Program-made: the position numbers and the translations under genes
Source: Anabaena minutissima FACHB-250
GTDB lineage: Bacteria > Cyanobacteriota > Cyanobacteriia > Cyanobacteriales > Nostocaceae
Length of the DNA: 64,000 bases
Assembly (NCBI RefSeq): GCF_014697125.1
Contig: NZ_JACJRG010000003.1
Location: 241,588-305,587 of the forward strand
Direction of reading: 5' to 3'
Shown: positions 26,195 to 35,422 of the stretch, in pieces
Position numbering within the stretch: the stretch's first letter is position 1
Layout: each line of letters starts with the position of its first letter
The notes under the pieces: generated by a model
Databases searched by the model: none
Told to the model about the DNA's origin: nothing
The model's input: the letters and a program-made list of their open reading frames with translations, nothing else

Positions 26195-26455
26195 ATGAAT
26201 CAACTGCGGGTGCGTTTATATATTCCTCAATCTTACTGGCAAGAACCAATTATTTCTCGGATAATTTCTTGTTTTCAGCTAACTGTTAATATTACCGGGG
26301 CTGAACTAGAAAAAAACACTAATATTCCAGGGCATTTTGACTTAGAATTGCGAGGTTCTATGTCTCAAATTAGTGATTGTTTAAATTATCTGGAATCTTT
26401 AAATATCAAGATTTTAGGTAAAGCGAATGCAGATGGTGATAGTTGGTACTGTTGA
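26195..26455 (+). CDS. Stand-alone NIL domain protein (one domain)
   Basis: An 86-residue protein with one NIL unit: I-P-Q-S-Y-W-Q-E-P-I-I-S-R-I-I-S, V-N-I-T-G-A-E-L, and H-F-D-L-E-L-R-G. It lacks the Trp of the W-F-D motif seen in the other three units and has a shorter C-terminus. It lies 45 bp after the two-domain protein and 362 bp before cysA, so it may be the last gene of the first transcript. Confidence 0.83.
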   Translation: MNQLRVRLYIPQSYWQEPIISRIISCFQLTVNITGAELEKNTNIPGHFDLELRGSMSQISDCLNYLESLNIKILGKANADGDSWYC

Positions 26456-26553
26456 TTTTTAAAATAGAAATACTAAAATCTCGTAGTGCCAAACATCTTC
26501 TTCTCTCAGCACAATTCTACTTTACTAAGGCATTCGGTTTGATAAGGATTTTC

Positions 26554-26660
26554 CTATAAATCACCTAATCCCCAACTGCCCGATGGCATAATAGTGCTAT
26601 CTTCATTCCCAGTCAAAATTTGCACAATACCTTGCTCAATTTTTCAAAGTTTGTTGTCAT
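26554..26660 (-). pseudogene. Possible short ORF broken by one base
   Basis: On the minus strand ATG 26660 reads M-T-T-N-F-E-K. With one extra A in the run that follows, the frame would go on as I-E-Q-G-I-V-Q-I-L-T-G-N-E-D-S-T and end S-G-S-W-G-L-G-D-L at TAG 26554-26556 (35 residues). As given it stops earlier. The family is not recognised. This is the only coding-like trace in the 362-bp gap upstream of cysA, and it could be chance. Confidence 0.25.
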
Positions 26661-26817
26661 CTTTTAGACGTATTTCGCGAGATAAAAATACTTTTTTATT
26701 AGTGAAATTTTATTTTATTAAAGAGGATGAAAAACTTGGTATTTTTCTTAAAATACTAAAAATTGGTAGGATAATCGTGGTTTAATTGAAAATATACTAA
26801 ATTGAAGGTAAAAAAGA

Positions 26818-27837
26818 ATGGGCATTTTAGTGGAAAATGTTTCCAAGCACTACGGAAGCTTTTATGCTGTAGATGATGTGAGCTTGGAGATTAAAACAGA
26901 CTCTCTAGTAGCTTTGTTAGGCCCTTCAGGTTCAGGAAAATCCACCTTACTACGCATAATTGCTGGTTTAGAAACCCCAGATAGTGGTCAAATTTGGTTA
27001 GTGGGTGAAAATGCTACATACCATAGTGTACAAGAACGGAATATTGGCTTTGTTTTTCAGCATTACGCCCTATTTAAACACCTGACAGTACGCGAAAATA
27101 TCGCCTTCTCTATGGATTTGCGTAAGCATCCAAAAAACCGCATTCGCCAGAGGGTTGATGAACTTTTGGAATTGGTACAGATGCAGGGATTTGGCGATCG
27201 CTATCCTTCTCAGCTATCTGGTGGTCAAAGACAACGGATCGCATTAGCACGCTCCCTGGCTGTGCAGCCCCGGATATTACTCTTAGATGAGCCTTTTGGG
27301 GCGTTAGATGCCAAAGTCCGCAAAGATTTGCGTGTTTGGTTACGTAATCTGCATTCAGAAGTTCATGTCACGACTGTATTTGTCACCCATGATCAAGAAG
27401 AAGCAATGGAAGTTGCTGACGAAATTGTGGTGATGAATAAAGGAAGGGTAGAACAGGTTGGTACTCCGGCGGAGATTTATGACAACCCAGCAACAGAGTT
27501 TGTGATGAGTTTTATCGGACCTGTGAATGTTGTATCCAGTAATGTTGGGTTAGTTCCCCACAAAAATGCTGTTTCTCCCAATGAAAAAGTATTTCTGCGT
27601 CCACATGATATCTTGATTGGGAAGAATGCTGACGACAATACAACTACTGCGATCGTTGATCGGATTATTCACCTTGGTTGGGAAATTCGTGTGGAGTTAG
27701 GATTGGGGACTGGTGAAACGCTCAATGCTAATTTGAGTCGAGAAAATTTTTATCAACTTCAGCTAGAAAAGGGACAGCGTGTTTACATCAAACCGAAACA
27801 AACAAAGGTATTTGCCACTGCTAATGGCGTAAGATAG
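26818..27837 (+). CDS. cysA: Sulfate ABC transporter ATP-binding protein
   Basis: The 339-residue ATPase energises sulfate uptake. Walker A is G-P-S-G-S-G-K-S-T near residue 35, the signature is [15 protein letters not shown] near residue 132, and Walker B is [22 protein letters not shown] is the H-loop. A C-terminal TOBE-like segment (L-R-P-H-D-I-L-I-G) completes it. There is no fused NIL domain; those are encoded upstream. It is followed by a dispersed repeat and converges on cysE. Confidence 0.95.
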   Translation: MGILVENVSKHYGSFYAVDDVSLEIKTDSLVALLGPSGSGKSTLLRIIAGLETPDSGQIWLVGENATYHSVQERNIGFVFQHYALFKHLTVRENIAFSMDLRKHPKNRIRQRVDELLELVQMQGFGDRYPSQLSGGQRQRIALARSLAVQPRILLLDEPFGALDAKVRKDLRVWLRNLHSEVHVTTVFVTHDQEEAMEVADEIVVMNKGRVEQVGTPAEIYDNPATEFVMSFIGPVNVVSSNVGLVPHKNAVSPNEKVFLRPHDILIGKNADDNTTTAIVDRIIHLGWEIRVELGLGTGETLNANLSRENFYQLQLEKGQRVYIKPKQTKVFATANGVR

Positions 27838-27845
27838 GGACTGGA

Positions 27846-27932
27846 AATGGGGAAGAAGCCGAGGGGCAATGCCTACCCATCACGGGCTAAACGCCCTGCT
27901 ATCACTCTAGGCGCAGCTATGCAGGGCTTTAC
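27846..27932. repeat. Nostoc-type dispersed repeat between cysA and cysE
   Basis: The block ACGGGCTAAACGCCCTGCTA with flanks forms a GGGC...GCCC hairpin and resembles sequences often found after genes in Nostoc-like genomes. It fills the 103-bp gap between two convergent genes and may also end their transcripts. Confidence 0.5.
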
Positions 27933-27940
27933 AGCACTCA

Positions 27941-28672
27941 CTAAATTCCTGCGCCATCTAAAAACTCTTCAATGACTAAGTTGCTCTCAGCTTTAGTCTC
28001 GTAGATGTGTTGATTGTTTACTTGGTTGGTGGATAGATGAATATTATTAACGTCTAACTTTTCTACCTGCTGTTCTAAATCTTTAACACGTTCAAAGAGG
28101 GCGCGGATAGCTTCTGCTTCTACATCTCGGACTTTCCCATGCGCTAAAACATCAGCATCAGCATTATGATCTACACGAATCAAACGCCCTGGTACACCGA
28201 CCACAGTTGTGTTGCTGGGGACATCGCGCAGAACTACTGAACCTGCACCAATACGAACATTGTTACCAACTTGAATATTACCTAATACTTTTGCACCTGC
28301 CCCTACTACGACATTTTCACCCAAGGTGGGATGTCGTTTACCGCTTTCTTTTCCTGTACCACCAAGGGTGACATCTTGATAAATCAGTGCATAATCACCA
28401 ACAATGGCTGTTTCACCAATGACTACACCCATACCGTGGTCGATAAACACGCCTTTACCAATCTTTGCACCTGGGTGAATTTCAATTCCTGTCAAAAACC
28501 GACTGATAGTAGAAATCAATCGTGGCACAAAAGGAATCCCAATTCTGTACAACCAATGAGTTAGGCGATGGAATATCAAGGCTTGAACGCCAGGATAACA
28601 GAACAAAATCTCTAGCCAATTGCGGGCTGCGGGATCGCGTTCAGAAATTGTGCGTAAGTCAGTTAAAAGCAT
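27941..28672 (-). CDS. cysE: Serine O-acetyltransferase
   Basis: CysE makes O-acetylserine, the acceptor used by CysK. The 243 residues have the helical N-terminal part (R-D-P-A-A-R-N-W-L-E-I-L, Y-P-G-V-Q-A-L) and the left-handed beta-helix with H-P-G-A-K-I-G, D-H-G-M-G-V-V-I-G-E-T-A and D-V-T-L-G-G-T-G-K. It is shorter than the E. coli type and resembles plant/cyanobacterial forms, with a hydrophilic tail that may be regulatory. It diverges from the Rrf2 regulator and cysK, so all three could answer to one signal. Confidence 0.95.
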   Translation of the reverse strand: MLLTDLRTISERDPAARNWLEILFCYPGVQALIFHRLTHWLYRIGIPFVPRLISTISRFLTGIEIHPGAKIGKGVFIDHGMGVVIGETAIVGDYALIYQDVTLGGTGKESGKRHPTLGENVVVGAGAKVLGNIQVGNNVRIGAGSVVLRDVPSNTTVVGVPGRLIRVDHNADADVLAHGKVRDVEAEAIRALFERVKDLEQQVEKLDVNNIHLSTNQVNNQHIYETKAESNLVIEEFLDGAGI

Positions 28673-28926
28673 ATTTTTGCACTGGGAAATGAAGACGTGG
28701 TTTAAATACTTAGTGATATTTATTACATACTTAAATCAGTTTTGGTTGATTAGACAAACTTTCCATAGACTGATTAACCCTAAAATTGGAAGCTGATGCA
28801 ACAAACAACGGTAAGCTGATAGATTTATAGTAATTTAATCATAATTCATGTGACTGTATCTCAATGCACATTGTTTTTAGCAATTTTCTCGTTTAAAGTA
28901 CAATAAGCCTATCAATTAACAGTGGT

Positions 28927-29397
28927 ATGATGACAGAGAGCTTAAAAAAACAAAACTATACCCTCTTGGATCTGTCTGCCAAAGTGGAATATGCACTATT
29001 GGCACTTTTAGAACTAGCCAATCAATATGTTCACAAAACACCAACAACAATGAGTGACATCTCTGCCAAGCATCCAATACCGGAGCGTTATTTGGAGCAG
29101 ATTCTTTCCAGTCTGCGGCGGGCGGGTGTCGTGCAGAGTCAACGTGGCTCTAAAGGTGGTTTTGTTTTGGCGCGTGAACCTCGGCAATTAACATTGTTGG
29201 AGGTGGTGATTATGTTGGATGGAGAACAGAAAGAAAAAGAATCGAATTCTGAAGAAAATTTGGAAAAAGGCTTGGTGATGGAGATTTGGCAGCAAGCCGA
29301 TGTATCTGCACAATCTATTTTGAGTCAATATACCATCCAAGACTTGTGTGACCAGAGAGAAGCACGTTTACAGAAAAGTCAGATGTATTACATTTAG
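28927..29397 (+). CDS. Rrf2 family transcriptional regulator (CymR-like)
   Basis: A 156-residue regulator with an Rrf2 winged helix: L-S-A-K-V-E-Y-A-L-L-A-L-L-E-L-A near residue 13, then P-E-R-Y-L-E-Q-I-L-S-S-L-R-R-A-G and G-S-K-G-G-F-V-L-A. It lacks the three-Cys cluster of IscR, so it probably does not bind Fe-S. Its position 18 bp before cysK and divergent from cysE recalls CymR, which senses cysteine status through CysK in Firmicutes. That role is contextual inference. Confidence 0.88.
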   Translation: MMTESLKKQNYTLLDLSAKVEYALLALLELANQYVHKTPTTMSDISAKHPIPERYLEQILSSLRRAGVVQSQRGSKGGFVLAREPRQLTLLEVVIMLDGEQKEKESNSEENLEKGLVMEIWQQADVSAQSILSQYTIQDLCDQREARLQKSQMYYI

Positions 29398-29415
29398 CAA
29401 CATCAGAATACTGTT

Positions 29416-30378
29416 ATGAAAATTGCCAAAAATATTACAGAGCTAGTTGGACGCACGCCATTGGTGCAGTTAAATAGGATTCCTCAAGCGGAGGGATCTG
29501 TAGCCAATATTGTGGTGAAGTTAGAAAGCATGAATCCTTCTGCATCTGTGAAAGACAGAATTGGCGTGAGTATGGTCGAAAGTGCAGAGCAAGAAGGTCT
29601 CATTCATCCACATAAGACAATATTAGTAGAACCAACTTCTGGGAATACGGGTATCGCTTTGGCAATGGTAGCTGCTGCTAAAGGCTATTATTTGATTCTG
29701 ACTATGCCAGATACGATGAGTACAGAAAGACGAGCAATGTTGCGGGCTTATGGCGCACAGTTAGAATTAACGCCTGGTATTGAAGGGATGCGGGGAGCGA
29801 TCGCCAAAGCTGAACAAATTGTGGCAGAATTGCCCAATGCCTATATGTTACAACAGTTCCGTAACCCAGCTAATCCTCAAGTGCATCGTCAAAACACTGC
29901 TGAAGAAATTTGGTCAGATACTGATGGACAAGTAGATATTGTAGTAGCAGGAGTCGGTACTGGCGGAACATTAACTGGTGTATCTGAGGTAATTAAACAA
30001 CGTAAGCCTAGTTTTCAAGCTATTGCTGTAGAACCGAGCAATAGTCAGGTGCTTTCGGGAAGGAAATCAGGAGCGCATAAAATTCAAGGGATTGGTGCAG
30101 GATTTATCCCTGCAATTTACCGTCTGGAACTTACTGATGAGGTAATTGCAGTTAATGATGAAGATGCTATTACATACAGTCGTAGATTAGCAAGAGAAGA
30201 AGGTTTATTATCCGGTATTTCTACAGGTGCAGCTTTGTATGCAGCTATTCAGGTGGCAAAGCGTCCAGAAAATAGCGGTAAGTTAATTGTTATTGTTCAA
30301 CCTAGTTTCGGCGAACGTTACTTGAGTACCACGTTGTTCAAGGATTTATCAGAGTCAGAAATACTTAGATTCAATTAA
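29416..30378 (+). CDS. cysK: Cysteine synthase (O-acetylserine sulfhydrylase)
   Basis: The PLP enzyme joins sulfide to O-acetylserine to make cysteine. The 320 residues begin [15 protein letters not shown]. The PLP lysine is in [10 protein letters not shown], the acceptor loop is T-S-G-N-T-G-I-A-L, and [10 protein letters not shown] is the PLP phosphate loop. It follows the Rrf2 gene by 18 bp. Confidence 0.96.
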   Translation: MKIAKNITELVGRTPLVQLNRIPQAEGSVANIVVKLESMNPSASVKDRIGVSMVESAEQEGLIHPHKTILVEPTSGNTGIALAMVAAAKGYYLILTMPDTMSTERRAMLRAYGAQLELTPGIEGMRGAIAKAEQIVAELPNAYMLQQFRNPANPQVHRQNTAEEIWSDTDGQVDIVVAGVGTGGTLTGVSEVIKQRKPSFQAIAVEPSNSQVLSGRKSGAHKIQGIGAGFIPAIYRLELTDEVIAVNDEDAITYSRRLAREEGLLSGISTGAALYAAIQVAKRPENSGKLIVIVQPSFGERYLSTTLFKDLSESEILRFN

Positions 30379-30474
30379 TACCGAGTTGTGGCGAAAGAGA
30401 GTAACTTAGGCTGGAAGTGGGAAGTAGAGCTTCAGTATTTTCTATGATGGTTCACCCACTTTCCCTAAACTCTA

Positions 30475-30900
30475 TCATTCCAGTATAAAACTATTCAAAT
30501 ATTCTAGAGGAACTGTAAACACATAGTATAGTACACCTCCTCCCAGGAGAATCACAGCTAGACTTGCCAAAAGTATCCAACGGTCTGGTGGTTGATAAGT
30601 ATCCTCGTCAATGTCTCGGCGAACAGCGAAATAATGCTGAGTTGAAAGTAATACTGTTAACACACCAACTAAGGCAAATGCTAAACCTAGCTTCCAACCA
30701 CTACCAGGAGGTTGTGGTGCTAATGGAGGTTTAATAATCCGCAATCGCACAATCAAAACACCAAAACCCATAAGAGCAATACCGCTCCGCATCCAGGCTA
30801 AATAAGTGCGTTCATTTGCTAAGTGATCCCTTATTCTGTCTGATCTATACTTCTTTTTTTCTAAATTCTTCACTTCTAATTTTTCTGCTTCTATCTTCAT
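30475..30900 (-). CDS. DUF202 (YidH) small membrane protein
   Basis: A 141-residue protein with the DUF202 signature R-D-H-L-A-N-E-R-T-Y-L-A-W-M-R-S-G-I-A-L near residue 25. Three hydrophobic segments follow (about 40-55, 75-95 and 108-130). A Lys/Glu-rich start of about 20 residues is cytoplasmic. Function is unknown for this family. It faces cysK with a 96-bp gap. Confidence 0.9.
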   Translation of the reverse strand: MKIEAEKLEVKNLEKKKYRSDRIRDHLANERTYLAWMRSGIALMGFGVLIVRLRIIKPPLAPQPPGSGWKLGLAFALVGVLTVLLSTQHYFAVRRDIDEDTYQPPDRWILLASLAVILLGGGVLYYVFTVPLEYLNSFILE

Positions 30901-31209
30901 GTAACTTATGTGTTCGAGTAGTTATTCAAAATGTTCACTATTTAATTTATTTTATAAAAGTAATTAACAAGATTTAAAACATCAGGGCGGACTTACTTTG
31001 GTTAAATCTTTAAATCAAAGTAATTGATTTATTTAGAGATTTTAATAAATTATGTTTATGGAAACTCCGTAATTAATATATCGCTTACTTGCCTATGCCT
31101 TTAAACATATAATAATATAAATTGAAAACAAAAGAGCCAGAAAGATTCCGACTCTTAGTCTTTATTCAATATTCTGGCTAAATTTACCTAATCATTCTTT
31201 ACTAGTCAC
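30901..31209. other. AT-rich gap, no gene seen
   Basis: No frame or RNA can be supported. A weak 8-bp inverted repeat (AGCCAGAA at 31135, TTCTGGCT at 31172) lies close to the end of the next minus-strand gene and might form a terminator-like fold. Confidence 0.5.
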
Positions 31210-31833
31210 TTAATCGTCAATTTTCGCAGTAGTGATTCCAGCATCTAGCGCGGCTTGCAAATTTTCAGGAATAATCCAGTTAGCTTCACCAGATTGAAAA
31301 ACTTTTGCAGGTGGAAGATTGAATTCAATTTCTCCAGTTTGGGGATTAGTTGTAGCCACTAACCGAGTTCCATGAACAATCTTCAAAGCTTTAGCAGGTG
31401 TGGCTGCTTGTTCTGCTGTAGCAGCTTGTCCAGGGATATAAACGCCTTGGCAGTCCCATTCATCATCGGTTTCTGCGCCAATAGGGAGCAGATATAATTC
31501 ATTGTCGTAGGTTGAGGTAGATTTTTTGGGTTTCTCACCGTATATCAAAAGTGTTTTATCGGTTTCATTCCGACAAACTCCCACAGCATCTTCACTATTT
31601 TCCAAAATGTACTTTTGGTATTTCAAATTAGTAATTTTTTGCTCGATTTCTGGTGTAACTCCTTGGGTTTGTTTATCCTGTAAAGCAGATTCTAGTGATT
31701 TGGTAAGTTCTATGTAGTCTGGATCATTAGCTATTTTTTTTCCTGCCCAAGATGGTTGAGCAATCGTCAAGTTTACTAGCAGTAATAAGCAAACAAGTGT
31801 AATCTTAACAAGAGTGTTTTTGAAAAATCTCAT
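31210..31833 (-). CDS. Secreted protein of unknown function
   Basis: I do not recognise this 207-residue protein. The N-terminus is a signal peptide: R-F-F-K-N-T-L-V-K, a hydrophobic run I-T-L-V-C-L-L-L-L-V-N-L-T-I-A, and Q-P-S-W-A-G as a probable cleavage site. The mature protein has a Lys/Gln-rich helix, then C-R-N-E-T-D near residue 103 and D-E-W-D-C-Q-G-V near residue 141, two Cys that could form a disulfide. The end is acidic. It is probably periplasmic or thylakoid-lumenal. It shares the minus strand with the first CadD gene 106 bp upstream. Confidence 0.7.
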   Translation of the reverse strand: MRFFKNTLVKITLVCLLLLVNLTIAQPSWAGKKIANDPDYIELTKSLESALQDKQTQGVTPEIEQKITNLKYQKYILENSEDAVGVCRNETDKTLLIYGEKPKKSTSTYDNELYLLPIGAETDDEWDCQGVYIPGQAATAEQAATPAKALKIVHGTRLVATTNPQTGEIEFNLPPAKVFQSGEANWIIPENLQAALDAGITTAKIDD

Positions 31834-31939
31834 GTGTTTCTCCTAAGAAATTATTTTTTGAGATACTGACTACCTAATTTAAGGTATTAATTGAACATTT
31901 GTTCATCTGTCTATTGTTGTAATTACCAAACATAAAAAC

Positions 31940-32692
31940 TTATTTTTGTTTAACTCCAGATATAACTTCGGCTTCAGATGATCCCAAAGAAAATCCATAA
32001 TTTTCTCGCCAAATGTTATTGCCTAAAATTAACAAAAAAAAACCAATACTTACACAGGTAACGACAACTAAAGCGGGAGTTTCTAAAGTTTGATTTTCTA
32101 TTAAAATAGAAACACCTAATCCCATTAAAATGAAAGGGACTAAAGAATTACCGTAGCGAGTAATTGCAGAAGCGATCGCCTTAATCTGAGTTAAGTGATA
32201 GGCTGTATAACACCACACACCTACCATTACAAAGAAAACTACCAAAATCACAAGTAAGTTATCCCATGTATTGGTAGCAAACATTGGCATATAAATGCTG
32301 ATGTTGTCACTCCCATTAGCGATGGTAACTGCTGCTACACCGTAGGTTTGGGGTGAAAGGAAATTGCTCCACCAAGCTTGCGAAGATTCAGGAGTATTTA
32401 AATCCTCTGTATCGTTAGTCTCTTGATTTAGTAAGCGATTGATGCCAATCATGATTGGAACAATACCGAGTAGACCAATCCATGATTCTGGTAGGATAAA
32501 CTTGCCAAAGAAGCTGGGTAAACTGGCAACTACTAACGCACTAAAACCTAAATACTGACCGATAACGATGTGACGACGGCGAAAGCAAGTATTTACCTGT
32601 GAGAAAAACAGCGACAGGACAATAATATCGTCGAGATTAGTAGCAGCAAAAGCCGTGAGTCCTCTAGGAATAGCAGTCAGTAGTTCGGTCAT
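31940..32692 (-). CDS. CadD family cadmium/cation resistance transporter, copy 1
   Basis: This 250-residue membrane protein has the CadD pattern: A-T-N-L-D-D-I-I-V-L-S-L-F-F-S near residue 17, G-Q-Y-L-G-F-S-A-L, and A-N-G-S-D-N-I-S-I-Y-M-P-M-F near residue 125. CadD transporters export Cd2+ or similar ions in Gram-positive bacteria; the ion here is unknown. The acidic pairs in the first and fourth segments are intact. It diverges from the LysR gene. Confidence 0.85.
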   Translation of the reverse strand: MTELLTAIPRGLTAFAATNLDDIIVLSLFFSQVNTCFRRRHIVIGQYLGFSALVVASLPSFFGKFILPESWIGLLGIVPIMIGINRLLNQETNDTEDLNTPESSQAWWSNFLSPQTYGVAAVTIANGSDNISIYMPMFATNTWDNLLVILVVFFVMVGVWCYTAYHLTQIKAIASAITRYGNSLVPFILMGLGVSILIENQTLETPALVVVTCVSIGFFLLILGNNIWRENYGFSLGSSEAEVISGVKQK

Positions 32693-32818
32693 AGGTGCGT
32701 CGTTTATTCTTAATGGTAGTGAGTTTCAAGCATCTGTATCGATGAGATAGAGGTTGCGAGTGTGGACAATTCGTAATTTCAGAAAATCATGAGTGTAGTT
32801 AGCACTTTTGCTAGAGGT

Positions 32819-32833
32819 ATAGTTTCACTCTAT
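32819..32833 (+). promoter_or_regulatory. Candidate LysR-type operator (ATAG-N7-CTAT)
   Basis: ATAG at 32819-32822 and CTAT at 32830-32833 form a dyad with the T-N11-A signature of LysR regulators (T 32820, A 32832). It lies in the gap between divergent CadD copy 1 and the LysR gene, where autoregulation would be expected. Binding is not shown. Confidence 0.45.
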
Positions 32834-33056
32834 GACTACCCATCAATAAGAGCAAACAGTCTTTTTTGTTAAATCCATAGACTGAGTTTATGGATATGCA
32901 GATATAACTGTCATTAGATAAAAACATTTACACTTATCTACAGTTTTCCGCTAAATTTACCGTATAATCTTTTCTGGTGTTCAAAATCACTGCCACGTGA
33001 TTTATGAAAATTGCGAGGATTGTTAATTTTAAATTTTGAATTCGGAGCAAAGCGAC

Positions 33057-33992
33057 GTGACGCTGGAACAGTTGCGAATCTTTTTAGCCGTGTCGGAAAT
33101 GCTGCACTTTACCCGTGCGGCTGAAGCACTCTATATAACTCAACCAGCAGTCAGTGCTGCTATCCAAACTTTAGAGACAGAATATGGTGTCAGGTTATTT
33201 CATCGCATTGGTCGTCATATTGAAATCACAGATGCGGGTAAATTATTACAGGGTGAGGCGCAAAAAATTATTGACCATGTACATTTAACAGAACGTGGTT
33301 TGAGGGAATTAAATAATCTGCAACGGGGAGAGTTGAAGATAGGTGCAAGTCTCACGGTTGGAAACTATTGGCTACCCGAAAAAATTAGCCAGTTTAAGCA
33401 GTTATATCCTGGCATTTTTATCAATTGTCGGTTGGGAAATGCAGAAGAAATTTGTGAAGGGACTGCTGTAGGTATGTATGATTTGGGTTTGGTGACAGGA
33501 GATATTAAATCATCGTTACAGCACTCTTTAGAGCAAAACGAAGTAGGAAGCGATCGCCTGCAAATTGTTGTGGGTAAATCTCACCCTTGGTATCAAAGTA
33601 CCGAGATTTATTTAGATGAATTATTCAATACCAGTTGGGTGATGCGTGAATCTGGTTCTGGCGCACAGCAGATGTTTGAGCAAGCCTTACAAAGTTGGGG
33701 AATTGAACCTAGCAAGCTGGATGTTGTACTCAACCTCAACACCAGTGAAATGGTGAAAGCAGTCGTAGAAAGTGGTGTTGGTGCAGCCGCACTTCCAGAA
33801 TCAATGGTGAAAAAAGAATTACAATTAGGAACTTTACACGCTGTGCAAATCACCAATCCACAAAGACAATCTCCAAAGAAATTAGAAATTATTCAGCCAA
33901 TCTGGAAACTAAAACACCGTCAACGTTTTCATACACGAGTCATGATAGCTTTTGAGAATATGCTCATGCAAGATAATGTACAAGTAGCTTAG
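33057..33992 (+). CDS. LysR family transcriptional regulator
   Basis: The regulator (311 residues) starts best at GTG 33057, giving M-T-L-E-Q-L-R-I-F-L-A-V; a TTG frame from 33036 adds seven residues without family support. The helix-turn-helix shows F-T-R-A-A-E-A-L-Y-I-T-Q-P-A-V-S-A-A-I near residue 18. The C-terminal co-inducer domain has L-K-I-G-A-S-L-T-V-G-N-Y. It sits between CadD copies 1 and 2 and overlaps the end of copy 2 (minus) by four bases, so it may control the cluster. Confidence 0.9.
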   Translation: MTLEQLRIFLAVSEMLHFTRAAEALYITQPAVSAAIQTLETEYGVRLFHRIGRHIEITDAGKLLQGEAQKIIDHVHLTERGLRELNNLQRGELKIGASLTVGNYWLPEKISQFKQLYPGIFINCRLGNAEEICEGTAVGMYDLGLVTGDIKSSLQHSLEQNEVGSDRLQIVVGKSHPWYQSTEIYLDELFNTSWVMRESGSGAQQMFEQALQSWGIEPSKLDVVLNLNTSEMVKAVVESGVGAAALPESMVKKELQLGTLHAVQITNPQRQSPKKLEIIQPIWKLKHRQRFHTRVMIAFENMLMQDNVQVA

Positions 33993-34675
33993 TTTGATAA
34001 TGGTTGCTTTTTTACTAAAATTGCTAAACAAATACAACTTGCTAATAGTTTTATTAAATTTAAAGCTTCTGTTCTTAAAATAATTATTCCCCCCAATATT
34101 ATCAAAATAAAAGGTAAAGTATAGGTGCTATATTGACTTAATATATTCGCTATTTTTGCTTGATAGGTAAGTTTATAAGCTAGATAACACCAAATTGCTA
34201 TTAATATAAAAAATAGTCCAGTAATAATTATAAAATCGACTGTATTACTACTAGCAAATAATGGTATGTAGACGCTGATATTATCACTACCATTGGCGAT
34301 AGTAATCGCTGCAACCTTGTAAATGCTTGCATTAAATACGCTTGTAGTGTTTGCATCTTGATCTTCTGCTGTGGTAACTACAGCCTCTAGAATTTCATTT
34401 TCCTCTCGATTTATCAAACTACTGATACCCATCGTTATCGGTATTAATCCCAGCAGTCCAATCCAGTTGGGTGGTATGATTAATCCACCAAATAACCCAG
34501 GAAGGCTAGCAATAATTAACACTGTAAAGCCTAAATACTGGCCAGCAACAATGTGCCGACATCTGAAGCTAGAACTTAGCTGAGAAAACAGCAGTAATAA
34601 AATAACGATATCATCAATGTTAGTGGCAATGAAGGCTGAGATTCCCACTAAGAGTGTAGTAACTAACTCACTCAT
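33989..34675 (-). CDS. CadD family cation resistance transporter, copy 2
   Basis: A 228-residue paralogue of copy 1, with A-T-N-I-D-D-I-V-I-L-L-L-L-F-S near residue 17, G-Q-Y-L-G-F-T-V-L and A-N-G-S-D-N-I-S-V-Y-I-P-L-F near residue 128. It is read from the opposite strand to the LysR gene, meeting it tail to tail, and diverges from copy 3 over 64 bp. That short gap must hold both promoters. Confidence 0.83.
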   Translation of the reverse strand: MSELVTTLLVGISAFIATNIDDIVILLLLFSQLSSSFRCRHIVAGQYLGFTVLIIASLPGLFGGLIIPPNWIGLLGLIPITMGISSLINREENEILEAVVTTAEDQDANTTSVFNASIYKVAAITIANGSDNISVYIPLFASSNTVDFIIITGLFFILIAIWCYLAYKLTYQAKIANILSQYSTYTLPFILIILGGIIILRTEALNLIKLLASCICLAILVKKQPLSN

Positions 34676-34739
34676 TATAGTGTATCCTGATTTGTTTGCT
34701 AAATTTTTATGAGTTAATCGTTATTTTTAATTATCTTAC

Positions 34740-35393
34740 ATGAGTAACATCATCACAACTATTACAGAAGGAATTGTTGCTTTTACTGCTACCAATATTG
34801 ATGATATTATTATCCTAATGCTGTTTTTTTCGCAGCTAAATAATCGATTTCGTCGTCGTCATATTTTCGTTGGGCAGTATCTAGGCTTTTTCGCCATAAT
34901 TATTGCCAGTTTACCAGGCTTCTTTGGTAGTTTAATAATACCAAGAGCTTGGATAGGATTATTGGGAATTTTACCGATAGCAATTGGGATTAAACAACTA
35001 TTATATCGAGAAACGGAAAATCCAGAAATTCAGACTGTTAACACTAGTTTAAACGCATCTAATGATAATACTATTATTAGTTTTATTTTGAGTATTTTTA
35101 GCCCCCAAACTTATAAAGTTGCAGCAGTCACATTTGCTAACGGTGGTGATAATATCAGTATTTATATTCCCTTATTTGCTGGCAACAGTTTTATCAATTT
35201 ACTCATAATTATTATAGTTTTTATTGTGATGAAAGCAGTTTGGTATGCCGTTGCTTATTTATTGTTTCGTCAAGCTAGAATCGCCCATATGTTAACGCAT
35301 TATGGTAAAAATGTTGTGCCTTTTATATTAATTGCTTTAGGCTTGTATCTTATGTATGAGAGGGATACATTTGCCTTATTATTTTGGGTTTAG
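34740..35393 (+). CDS. CadD family cation resistance transporter, copy 3
   Basis: A 217-residue paralogue with A-T-N-I-D-D-I-I-I-L-M-L-F-F-S, G-Q-Y-L-G-F-F-A-I, and A-N-G-G-D-N-I-S-I-Y-I-P-L-F. The loop between the third and fourth hydrophobic segments differs most among copies and is Asn/Thr-rich here. It is the plus-strand partner of copy 2. Confidence 0.83.
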   Translation: MSNIITTITEGIVAFTATNIDDIIILMLFFSQLNNRFRRRHIFVGQYLGFFAIIIASLPGFFGSLIIPRAWIGLLGILPIAIGIKQLLYRETENPEIQTVNTSLNASNDNTIISFILSIFSPQTYKVAAVTFANGGDNISIYIPLFAGNSFINLLIIIIVFIVMKAVWYAVAYLLFRQARIAHMLTHYGKNVVPFILIALGLYLMYERDTFALLFWV

Positions 35394-35401
35394 ACAATTT
35401 A

Positions 35402-35422
35402 AGATTTTAGATTTTGGATTAA
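35402..35422. repeat. Short tandem repeat, AGATTTT
   Basis: AGATTTT, AGATTTT, GGATTAA follow the end of CadD copy 3. The same heptamer occurs in the opposite orientation at 36611-36638, so the two flank CadD copy 4. The rest of the gap to 35858 shows no gene; it contains an A-run and low-complexity AT sequence. Confidence 0.7.
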
